A stretch of DNA of 64,000 nt from Anthonomus grandis grandis (lineage: Eukaryota > Arthropoda > Insecta > Coleoptera > Curculionidae), in NCBI RefSeq assembly GCF_022605725.1, contig NC_065547.1, positions 11,077,167-11,141,166 of the forward strand. The letters are read 5' to 3'. Below the pieces are notes generated by a model. The model was given only the letters and a program-made list of their open reading frames with translations, made no database searches and was not told the origin of the DNA. Position numbers and translations under genes: made by a program. How positions within the stretch are numbered: position 1 is the first letter of the stretch; each line of letters opens with the position of its first letter. Positions 43,822 to 55,900 of this stretch are shown here, piece after piece.

Positions 43822-46800
43822 GTAAGTCTTGTATCTTCTACTTATTTATCGATATTAATAAAAAAAGAATAAGTATGTGTTTGCATGCATATGAAGTTTT
43901 TTATGGTAATTATCGTCACTCCCTCAAATATGTATGCAGTTCCATCGATTTCTCATTAAAAACAAAAAGAATGGTTAAAATAGAAAAATCGTTTAAGGCC
44001 ACATGCGCATAAATAATTTATAATAATTGATGATGATTTTATTGGGCGCTGATGCCAGGCTTAATGTGTGAATTCTATTTGAGTATTACTGTTGCATGAA
44101 ATACCCATTCGAACTTCTTGGACAGACCAGTAAGCCTACATATAAGGTTACGAGGACCAAGCAAAACATTTCTGCTTAAATGTGGCAACATAGCGGTAAG
44201 GTATCTTTTTAAATAATTACATAAATAATGTAAATAATCAATGCATATAAACAGCAGAGCAACGGAGACCGGCTTTACAGTTATTTTTACATTCTCTCCT
44301 GGTTTCTATACTAAGCCGACTGCAGTACCGCCGGAACAAGTTCAAGGTTGTCATTGTTTTTTATGCTCTCTACGCGTTTTTTCAGAGGTTTCGCTCAAAA
44401 AAGTTTTTTAGTGGTACCATCAGTCAGTTTTAGAAAATTCATTAATTTTTCAAAGATGAGTAACAGTAAGGTCCCCACGATCGATTTGGTTACTAGCAAA
44501 GGCCCCTTACCCATGCCCATTTTGGGGTATGGTACCTGGCAGGTAAGCACTCTCACATTTATTTTGCCATAATAGCCACATTAGTTATTTTTTATGAGGA
44601 GTATCATCAATTAAAATCTCTTCTACTAGTTCAAACGTTAGATGAAGTGCCCAGAGGTGCCATCTTGAAATCTTTTTTTTTAACAACACGGCGGGATTTT
44701 TCGAATACATTTAAATTTTTAAAATCGACATAGTTATTGACGATATAAATAAATTAGAAAATATAAGAAACTAGATAATAAAAACACGTAAACGTTGAAA
44801 TGCGCCGATCTGGTAAATGGAATAATTAAAATGCGATTCATAAAATTTAGTTGTAGTCATTAAACTATAAGGGTTTTATTTTTCTATTTAAAATTTTGTA
44901 TATTTTTAGTTTTTGTATTTTTTTTAAGCGTTTGATCGCAATCTCAATTTTTCTTTAGGCTAGTTTCTTATTCTGCTGTGTTTTGTTTGTCACATTAAAT
45001 TTTTAATTGAATTTGGGTCAACACTAATAGTAAAAGTAGGGTGGGATCGCCTAAAAGGACGACTCATTCCCTAAGAAAAACGCGATCGCCATTTTTTAAT
45101 AGGTATTCCACACTTCCGGCTGATGCTGGGTTAGCAGTCAAAGTTCAATTTATAGCAAAAGTTTTTAATTTCATTTATTTGAATTTTTTCGTCATCGAAG
45201 GTAAGTGACATCTATTTATTGCTTTATTTTGATTAAATTAACGAATTTTATTGTAAACATAGAGACTTACACTAGATCTTTACTGTCGATTTCTGATTGC
45301 CTCAATTTCTATTTTAATGTTTAGCATTTTCATCTCTGCGTTTGTAAAATACGCGACCATAGAGTATGCAGGCGAACTCTGAAAGATTTGAGCATAGTCT
45401 TATTAGCATCTTAGATATTATTTTTTTAAGAGCAAGAAAGATAGTTTGCTCACCACATTAGAGACTTGGATCTCATCTCCTATTAACTGCGTATAAAAGT
45501 CATTAAATCAATGAAATTTCAATACGTACTATTTTATCAAATTCAGCACAGGTGTAATACAAAAAAGCAAGATGACGGGTTAACAGTGGGCTCAAAATTT
45601 TGCGACATGAAATAACTTATCCCTTCGAGCTCTAAAAGAAAGCAGTCTAGGTCGCGACATCGGTTATCGTTAATAACTATGCTTTATTTTGGTCAAAGAG
45701 GCTTGGCTTGATTTCTCAGACTAAGTGATAAAATCGCCAATGACTCATACACCGTTCCAAGCTTTCTTGACTAAATATAAAATTGTATTGAGGGTTGGAT
45801 AATACCCCTTGTACATGTTTCAAAGAAGACATTTTAATTTAAATCTAGGGTGCCATGACTGTATTTTATTATACTAAAAGGTCCTTGCTTAATATTCAAG
45901 ACTATATAATAAAATCGCGGATGACTTATAAACCGTTCCAAGCTTTCTTGACTAAATATAAAATTATATTGAGAGTTGGATAATAACGGGTAAAAGTTTC
46001 AAAGAGCGTCCTAAGACATTTCAATTTAAATCTAGGGTGCCATGACTCTCCTTTATAATAGTCAAGAAGGCTTTGCTTGATTTCTAAGGGTACGTGCACA
46101 TAAAACGCGATTAAGCGATAAGCGATGCTATGCGATTAATACAAACCTCTAAAATCAAAAGCAAGCGTTCAAACAGCACGCTTGTTGCTGCTCTAAGATG
46201 CGATGCGATGCAACGCGATCTCGCGCGTCTGTTTGATTTTCAAGCAAGTTTGATTTTAATAGCTTGGGTCCTCGCGCTGCTAGTTATTGTCTAGTTATAT
46301 TTGTCCGTATTTCGTGTGGTATGGATGCAGAAAAATTAATAAATGCAGTCCGAGTGCGTCTTCCACGATGGGATCAACAAAACAAAGGCTATCGAGATCG
46401 GGACAAAGTTTAGAAATTATGGCAGGAGGTAGCTGCAGAACTAAACGATTCAAGTAAGTTAAACATGGTGTTTACATACTAGTTTATTTTATATTTAGAA
46501 AAAAAATTTTTTTTAATTTACGAGAAATATAATAACAATTATATTAGTGGTTTACTAAATACGATTTCAAAATATCTCTTAATTCATATGCTTGTTTTGA
46601 TGCTCTGTTATTTACACGTTAGTCAGGCTGGCTGATCATGTCACTGCAAGTTTGTTCGTGATTGTTTATATCATAGGAATCCATGATTTCCTTCTCGGTA
46701 TATTATAATATTGTGTAGCAAACAAGCGCATTTAATTATGATTTCTGCTACGGAAGGGTCGGTCTCTATTGCTTTCGTTAATATTCTCCATCTAGCCACT

Positions 46801-49800
46801 AGAATACCAAATGCACATTCCACACACCTTTGAGCTCTGCATAGCCTACGGTTGAAATTCTCATTTTCATCTGTAAGTTGCCTTCGAGGAAATGGTCGTA
46901 TTAGGAAATGTGTCAACGGATATGCTTCATATCCAATCAAATAGAACGGAAATTCTATGTCTGAATCAGGTAATGTTGTTGTCTTGGGTAAATTAAACTT
47001 TTCATTTTTTAACAAAGCATATGTTTGTGACGACTGAAAGATTTCTCCATCGCTTTGTTTTCTATATTCACCCACTTCTATGGTCAGAAATTTGTAGTTG
47101 GCATCAGCCACAGCTTGTAAAACGATGCAAAAATATTGTTTATAATTGTAAGACATTGTTCCTGAATTCGCCGGATATTTAATTCGTACATGTTTACCAT
47201 CAATTGAGCCGACGCAATAAGGCCAATTCTATTTATTCCCATAGTCAGAGGCGGAACGACTAAAAATTTCTTTCGTCGGGACCGGCAAATATGTAGCAAC
47301 ATAAACTTTCCATATTGCTTCGCATGTTTGCTTAACTATCTTTGCCACAGTTGAAATGCCAAGGCGAAAAGAGAATGCTAGGCTTCTATAAGAGGCACCT
47401 GTCGCCAGAAACCTGGAAACAGGAGAATCAATTAGTGTTTTATTATCACTAAGGGCCAGTTCTACAATTATGATATAAGTTTATTTTTAGAATAATTGCT
47501 AAAACTACAATTGTCTCAACAATCGTTATTATAGTAATTACTCCAGGAAAAAAGTTATACCATGTTTGTAGAACTGGCCCTTAATGAATTATCTGTAGTG
47601 ATATGTTAAGAGATATGTCAACATTCTACTGTTAATTTTTAACTAATAATTGATTCATAAAAACAAGATTACTTTTTGAAGACATACAATTTTATTCTTT
47701 TTTTTTACAAGAAGCTGCTAAAAAAAGATGGATATCTTTACGAGATGTCTTCAGAAATGAGCTGAAGAAGTTGCCGAAACCTAAATCTGGAGACGAAACT
47801 TCTTCAAACTTTAGTTCAAAGTGGACTTACTTTAAGATTTTATGGTTCCTTAAGGATCAAATGACTCCGAGACAGCCAACTGGCAACTTACCCACTGACG
47901 ATAACGCAAGCCAACTAAACGAATATGTATCCATAATGATCATTTATTTCCTGATAACATCGACGATAAGACATCCGGATGAAAGAATTGAATCAGAAAA
48001 ACTATTATCTGATCACAACAACCAAACTATTGTAACTACTAGCTCAGATAAAAATGTACGTCAAGAGCAAACTGACTTTGATATTGAAGAATTTTTGAAA
48101 TAAGAGCAACAAAAAATTGACGTTCTTAAAGCAAATAATTCCGTTTTATCGACACAATCTCAGATTACTCAGGATGATGACTATCACTTTCTTATGAGTT
48201 TCCATATACCGCTAAAAAAATGCGTTTTGAAACAAAGATGTGGTTTCGTCTCAAGATGCAGGAACTGCTTTACCAAGCCACAGTGAACGAGCACCATGTT
48301 GAAAATATAAGTTTTGCGAATAATATGCCAACTCATCAGCCTCAAATGACATACACTTTTGTGGCAACACCGTTGGCTTCACCCGCTTATTCCACAGAAA
48401 CAAATAGTTCTTACACAATTCTCTCCTGAAGAAAAAAAGACATATTTTATACGTTTACATTTCTATTTATTTATTTTTCTAAAATAACTGTAACGAATTT
48501 GAAATAAAATATTTAAGTACTCACATATATCTAAGCATTTTTTTCATACCTTAACGTTACGGCAAGGCGTTCTATAACGCTGATTGGTTTGTTGTCACTT
48601 TTTCCACTAATGGAAATATTCTCGAAATTTGTCAGGATATAGGGTTAATTCGGAGAACAAATGATGAAATTCGCCGTAGGTTAATCGTTCACGATAAATT
48701 TCATGTGCCCATTTCTTTTTTTTTACTTTTCATTTTTTTTATATACATATATCGTAAAAATGAATTTTCTAATAATAATAATTCCATGGTATCTGGAACT
48801 GACGCAGGCAGAGGTTTGAAAGTTACTACGCTTTTGTTTATCGCCTTCTATTAAAACACAACCAAAATATAGCAAGTAGTCAAAAGCATAGCATCGTATC
48901 TCATAGCTTATCGATTAATCGCGTCCTGTGTGCACGTACACTAAGACTACGTGATAAAATCGCGGATGATTGATAAACAGTTCCAAGCTGCCTTGATTAA
49001 ATATAACATTGTATTGAGGGTTGGATAATAAGGGGTACAAGTTTCAAAGTACGTTCTAATAAAATTTTATTTATTTTTTTCAAATCAAATCAAAACATAT
49101 TACATATAAGTTATAAATTACAATACAATAATACCTCAAAACTTCATAATTATAACTATAACTAATTAGTACAATAAACAATATTTTGCCCAATAATTAA
49201 AGCTAAATTAATACCTATATAACTACTTATTTTTTTGTTTTGACGAGAGCGATCGAGCCTAAATTGATAATCAATTTGTGTGCACCGATTAACTCTTTGT
49301 TTACAAAATGACGCACATGGTAAGATGGACAAAGTTCGCCAGACGACAGAGGAGCCATCAGCGAAATGAAAAAGTGAACATTAAATAATGTAATATTTAA
49401 AGGAACAAAGATATAAAACATGTTGAGATTCAAATACAAAAAAAATTTACAAATGTTGTTTTGTTTTGCAAAATGAATAATTTTATTGGTTTTCTAGTCT
49501 TGGAATCATCTTTCATCATCAGCTTTTTGATAGAAAATGGCAGCATATTAGATATACTTTAGGCAGAAAACATTGTAATAAATCTACAGCAAAATGAATT
49601 ACTAAACTTGGGTGTGCAAAGATTTTCTTTTAAATTCATTCTTGTGGAATAACTATGTGACACGAGGGAAAAACTGTTATTTATTTTAGGAAACACAACA
49701 AACAAGATAATATATACAAATTTCTAATGTTAAGGACATTTAATTCTTCATACAATAACAATGTAGAGTATCTACGAGGTGGCTCTGGTAATGCAGAGCA

Positions 49801-52800
49801 AGTAATAACTGATAATATATGCCGATTTTTATTAACGAACGGCTTGCCGGTTTTTCATAACCTACAACAATAACATAAACAAACCAGTGTCATTTATCAA
49901 GAGTGCATCTAAACACCTAAAGTGTAAGACTGCAGTTACTTGCAGAGAACCTAAAAGAAATGGGGAGGTTTTTGGTTACCCTTGTGACCATTGTAGAAGC
50001 GTGGTCTGTCAAAGCTGCAGTGATTTAAGTGCTACTGAAATCAGGGCAGTGGTGTTAAGCAAGAGATCTATGCCCTTCTACTGTAAAGAGTTCTTAGGTA
50101 GCGTCAAGCAGCTACTGAGACTGATCGATCGTGTAGGAGTACTTGAAAGGGATGTTGGAGTGCTGAAGACTGAAATATCTAAACTGCCTGTTGTACTGGG
50201 TGAACTTGAAAGAGTCAGGACAAAGTTGGTTGCATTACAGGTGGAGGTTACCTCATCTAAGATGCCATTGGCTTCCAATAGCAAGTCTCAACAACCACTA
50301 CTTACTCGATCAAACGCCGAGGCTAGTAATGTTGTGTTGCAGGAAATTATGGAGAGACAAAAACGTAACTGCAATTTAATGCTTTTTAACCTAAAGTCCG
50401 AGTCGTCTGAAGATCCGACTTTCTCCCAATAGTAAACGTCAACTTCTAAGTAATTTTTTTGATTTCCTAAGCTAAGCAATTCAATAACGTGGTAAATAAC
50501 AATCTTCGCTGTTTGGATTTAATCTTTGCAAGTTTTACTATCTCTGTACTTAACAGCGGTGCATCTCTTGTCCCGGAGGATACCTACCATCCTTCTCTGT
50601 CATTTGAATTCCATGCAGGCCTTATCTCTCTTAATAACCTACCCCTTAATAAAGCTGAAATAAAAAAAATTAATGTTAGAAAGGCTAACTTTCCGCTTTT
50701 GTATCAGCTGCTGCTAGATACTGATTGGTCGCCTGTCATGGTGCAGCAGGACGTCAACTCTGCATGTGATGTTTTTTATGATATACTGAACAACACTTTC
50801 GCTAGAGCGGTACCCTTCAAGATAAAAGGTAAAAGACGTTTCCCTCCCTGGTTTTCGGGGGACATAATTCATAACATATATAAAAAGGAAAAAACATTTC
50901 GTGATTTTAAGATTTCCAAGTCTAATCAACATCTAGAGATATTTAGATCTCTGCGCAAGACAATTAAAGCTCTAACTGCACAAGCCTACAAAATGTACAT
51001 CCATAGTATTGAGAACAAAATAACCTCCGATCCGAGTGAATTTTGGTCTTTTATTCGAAGTAAACGTAATCAGTCTCAAATCTCCGGCTCAATGAAGCTT
51101 TCTAACCAATCATACAATACGCCTGACAGCATTGTGTTCGCTTTTGGAGATTATTTCAGGAGTCTATACACGAACTCACTTCCCAGCGATCATCCTGTCG
51201 TCTCTGAACCTCCCATAACTTGCATAGACGTCGTCGCGCTCACGGCTACCGACATTATAATGGCGAGCAAGTGTCTCAAAAACAAAATGACCTCTGGTCC
51301 AGATCTAATTCCTAGTTTTTTAGCTAAGGACTGCTCTGTTGCACTTACAGACCCTCTGCTCCACATTTTTAATCTGATCCTTAACACAGGTATTTTTCCC
51401 AATATCTGGAAGCAAGCCAAAGTTTGCCCTATCTTTAAAAAGGGCGATGCTGGAACAATAGAGAATTACCGCCCTATATCCATTCTATGCAATTTCTCAA
51501 AGTTATTCGAATTGGCTCTTTATAAATTAATTTTTCCCAAGGTTAAGTCCATGCTGGCCAACGATCAACATGGCTTTGTTTCTGGCCGCTCATGTACTAC
51601 AAATCTAGCGTTCTTCTCTCAGTTTGTGTACGAAGCACTTAATGATAGAGGTCAAATCAATGTTATCTACACAGACTTTCAAAAGGCTTTTGACCAGATT
51701 TGACCTTCATCCTATTAAATAAGCTTGAACGCCAGTTTGGATTCTCCGATCGCTTGATAAAGCTCCTTAACTCCTATTTAGTTGAGCGCTCTCAGTTTGT
51801 AGTGGTCGAAGGCTTTAGATCTGCTTGTTTTTCACCCACCTGTGGAGTTCCTCAGGGCTCTAACATGGGCCTTCTTCTCTTTAACATTTTCGCTAATGAC
51901 TTGATCTCCACCCTCAATTGCTTTCGGTTAGCATATGCTGATGACCTAAAGCTTTTCCATAGGATTGACTGTATAGCAGATTGTGGTCGACTGCAAGAGA
52001 ACATCAATACTGTACACCATTGGTGCACTTTGAACCGGCTTAATCTTAATGTTTCTAAGTGTAATGTGGCCAGCTACTTTCGAATCAAAAGTCCAGTTGT
52101 CTTTAATTACTCAGTTAATGGAGAGTCTCTGGCAAGGTCTACCTGTTTTAAGGATCTTGGAGTCACCTTTGACCAAAAATTTTTTTTTATCCCTCACATC
52201 GAAGATACTATTTCTAGAGCTATTCGCATGCTGGTCTTTATTATTGCAAATTTTTTTCGAACACTTCCACTACCAAAACTCTCTTCTTTGCATTTGTTAG
52301 ATCCAGACTGGACTACAGCTCCCTCATTTGGTCTCCCATTTACAACCAGCATATTCACCTATTAGAATCAGTCCAACGGCGATTCCTTAAATGTTTGGCA
52401 TTTAAGGATGATGGAGTCTATCCTCCAAGGGGTTTTGACCATAACCTGCTGCTTTCTAGATATACTCAACGGTCACTTGCGAAGAGGAGAGAAATGCATT
52501 CGGTGAAATTCTTGTTTAATTTACTTAACCATAAAATTGACTGCCCATCCCTTTTGCAAAGGATTTGCTTTCATATACCACGGCCAGGATCTAGACAGTG
52601 TCCAGCTTTTAACTTGGACACAGCCAGGTCCAACGTTCTGTACCAGAGTCCTATTCACTTTATGTGTCAAAAATTTAAAAAAAAAACATGTTGTACGAAT
52701 TTCTGCCAAGCATTTAACACGTTGAACGCCACGTGCTCACCGGTGGTCATCATTAAAATCAGGCAGGGGACCTCGTGGTCACGGGTGGACATTTCTTGTG

Positions 52801-55800
52801 TCGCTTGTCAGGACCAACATTTGTTATTTAGTTTTATCGATATTTTGGACTTGGTATGATCTTAGAGTAATTAATTTTGATAAATATTTTCTTATTATGG
52901 TATCTTTACTTGGTGGTCACTTAGTCCTAGAACTATTATTAACTATTGCTAATTCCTGTGACATTCAGCATGAGAATTTAGCACTTATTTTGAGTCACCT
53001 GCGTATGGTCGGTGGGGGAGCCTAGGTTATTTAATTTTTAGTTTTTAGTTATTTAGTTTGAATACATTTATTTACTAATTTTTTTTCTGCTCTTTTGATT
53101 TAAATTAATTCTTGATTCTTATCCTAATTTAGTGTTGATTTTTTATTATTTATTTTCTCAAACTCACTACTTTTTTTATTATATAGCAATTCTTTTATAG
53201 TTTAGTTGCATGAATCTAATACAGTTCATGCATTCGTACTTGAACATTTATATATTTAATTGATTCTCCTGTAACTGGGTATATGTAACCTGTTGGAAAT
53301 AAAGCTTATTATTATTATTATTATTATTATTATCATATAAGCCTCCCCAAACAACAATCCCATATCTTAATATTGATTCAATTAGTAAATTGTACAATAT
53401 AAGCATACATTTTCTGTTAAATATATCTCTTAGCTGAATAAATTTGTAACATAATTTTCTAATTTTAGAGGTCAAAAAGACAGCATGTTCATTCCATTTT
53501 AAATTTTTAGCTATAATTATACCCAAATATTTTATTTTATTTTATTTTATTGACTTTATTAATTTTGACACAGTTACAATTTCAAGTTGTGGCATGAAGT
53601 ATCAACTATTCATCTTTCGGTTGATCTGCAAATGTGGAGAAAAAAGCAATAAAATTAGTTTTTTTCAAAATTTAAACTTAGTTTACTTAAACCTAGCCAA
53701 CGGTAAATTTTGTCCAACCAAAACTCTTCCCGATCATATACTTTATTCCAATTGTAAGCTAAAAATAACAGAGCTGTGTCATCAGCATATGATACCACAT
53801 TGCAATTTTTTAATATGTTACCAATTTCATTTATATAAGCTAGAAAAAGTATAGGGCCTAATACCGTACCCTGGGGCACCCCATAGTAATGGTCGCATAT
53901 TTACTATAAACATTGTTAATTTTCACTTTCTGTTTCCTACCAGTAAAATAATTTTTTATTAGAGTGCCCTCCTCCTTATACCAACATTTTCTAACCTCTC
54001 AAAAGGAATATTGTGCACTACCGTGTCAAACGCCTTTGATAAATCTAAGAAGATTGTTAAAGTTTCTGTAGAACTATTCTTTTAAAATCCAAATTCGTTA
54101 TTATATATTTTTTTTTAAATTGGACAAATCGTTGCTTAAAGCACTTTTCAAATAATTTAGAAAAATTATTTATCACTGAAATTGGTCTGTAGTTGGTGGG
54201 TTGACTTTTGTCTCCTGCCTTAAAGATTGGGGTAGCTATAGATACCTTCCAAGCATCTGGAATTACGCTTGATTCAAATTTCCGATTCAGTTACCTCATT
54301 TATAATAATCTTTTTTGCATTCATTAATTTTGTTTTTGTAAAATATATTTTTAGTTGAGCTAATTAGTATAATTAAAAAATGTCTATATTTTTTATATTT
54401 GTTTGCTAACTCTAGGGAGCAGTTTTTAAGAAGCTGCTTTTTAAGATAATCCCTATGGTTTATAGAGTTTAAGATACCCTGCGAAACCCACGACTTTCTT
54501 TTTCGAGTTTTACTATCGTAATATTTTGTAAAAGTGCACTGATCCATTATGGACAAAAACTTTTTAATAAATACTTGATATGTTGTTTGAACGCAGTCAC
54601 CCGATTTAAATATCTCTTGCCAAAATTCTGTCTTTAACAAAGGAGTTAATTTTTCATGGGTAATTTCTTTTTTTGTTTGAGCTTTATGTTCATGGTGTTT
54701 TTTTTGTTTTTTCAATGCTTAAGCCAATAGAGTAGTGTCAATTATTGCTGCTTGTATGACAAAAGACTTTATAAAACTTATTTGATTTTGAATATTTACC
54801 GTTTTGAAAAATCAATGATCTATTATAGTCGAGGAGGTTTCACTTTTTCTCGTAGGTTTATTAATGCATGAAAATATTCCCTTTTCAGCTAAAATATTTA
54901 AGTAAATATTGACATTAAAATCCCTCACAAAAATCTTCGTTTTTTACCAAACCAAATTATCAAAGAACTTCTGAAGCTCCTCAAAAAAAAACATTTACAT
55001 TTGAACTTGGTGATCTATGGCTGTTATTCTATATGTACAGTCTTCATCAAGTTTTAAAAGACATTTCACTATATTTGTTTCACATACTTTAAAGATATTA
55101 CATTCAACATAAATATTTTCTCTTATATACAATATTGATCCATCGATTTTATTATTTGAAGATTCATTGTAACAAGCATCAAGTCCCACAATCTCAAAAT
55201 CATTCAAATTTTCCACCTTAAAAGTTTCAGACATTACTATAACATCTGCATTATCCAATTTTGTTTGATAACTAATTATTTATTTACTTCCTAGTAAATA
55301 AATAATTTGTGCTTCAAAATTATTTTGAATACTACGGATATTAAAGTGCAATAAATTAAAAGTATCATCCTTTAAAAAATACTGCACTTCTTGAATTCAT
55401 TTAATTTAAATACATTTTAATTTAATTCTCGGGTGCCATGCCTGTTTTCTAAGACTTCCAACCTTCTTTGACTAAATTTAAAACCGTATTAATGGTTGGA
55501 TAATAAGGGGTAGAAGTTTCAAGGTGCATCTTAGGACATCTTAATTTAAATCTGGTGTGTCATAACTGTATTTTATTATAGTCAAAGAGGCTTGGCTTGA
55601 TTCCTAAGACTATGTGATAAAATAGTTATGAGTCATCGGTGATTTTATCACCGATGACTCATAAGTCGTTCCAACCTTCCTTGACTAAATCTAAAATTGT
55701 ATTGAGGGTTGGATAATAATAGATATAAGTTTCAAAATGCGTCTTAAAACATTTTAATTTAAATCTAGAGTGCCATGACGATGCTTTTGTTATAATGATA

Positions 55801-55812
55801 ATTAAATAAAAG

Positions 55813-55900
<88 letters not shown>

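Larger units (their letters stand above)
46321..48432 (+). pseudogene. MADF/BESS partner protein of the Harbinger element, two exons
   Basis: Exon 1 (46321-46453) encodes the first half of a MADF domain: LINAVRVRLPRWDQQNKGYR, but with an in-frame TAG after DRDKV, then KLWQEVAAELNDS. The intron runs to an AG at 47711 and exon 2 restores KAAKKRWISLRDVFRNELKK, then a SNFSSKWTYFKILWFLKDQM core, completing MADF. After another stop (48101) the frame still shows a BESS-like DDDYHFLMSFHIPLKKM. Such MADF or Myb-like partners carry the DNA-binding job in Harbinger elements. The intron holds the antisense transposase and a MITE. Confidence 0.82.
46088..48941. mobile_element. Harbinger-type DNA transposon with 45-bp terminal inverted repeats
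   Basis: The left end G(G)GTACGTGCACAT with an ACGCGATTAAGCGATAAGC block is mirrored at 48941 (GTGTACGTGCACAC, ACGCGATTAATCGATAAGC). The TAA trinucleotide flanks both ends (46085-46087 and 48942-48944), the target duplication expected of PIF/Harbinger. Removing 46088-48944 rejoins the ~185-bp repeat exactly (...GATTTCTAAGACT...). It has two genes: MADF/BESS partner (plus) and transposase (minus). Confidence 0.92.
49830..53333 (+). mobile_element. Non-LTR retrotransposon copy I (family 2), internally deleted, with (ATT)n tail
   Basis: This is the most complete family-2 copy: ORF1 at 49887-50432, then an internal deletion removing the endonuclease N-terminus, ORF2 pieces at 50489-51703 and 51700-52365, a C-terminal piece at 52395-52675 and 52943-53024, and a 3' UTR ending GGAAATAAAGC(TTATTA)n at about 53333. 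A 260-bp TTAA-flanked insertion lies inside. Its near identity to G points to recent activity. Confidence 0.88.

Noticed and set aside
47084..47302. 72-codon minus ORF
   Set aside because: It is the wrong frame of the Harbinger transposase; the correct frame holds VGSIDGKHVRI with one stop.
49500..49535. TCATCATCAG next to GAAA-like bases, considered as a third hammerhead
   Set aside because: On either strand there is no stem II between the two cores, so the fold cannot form.
53528..53560. (TATTT)n considered as the tail of a separate inserted element
   Set aside because: The frame of J reads through with IK-type codons, so it is an expansion inside J rather than an insertion boundary.
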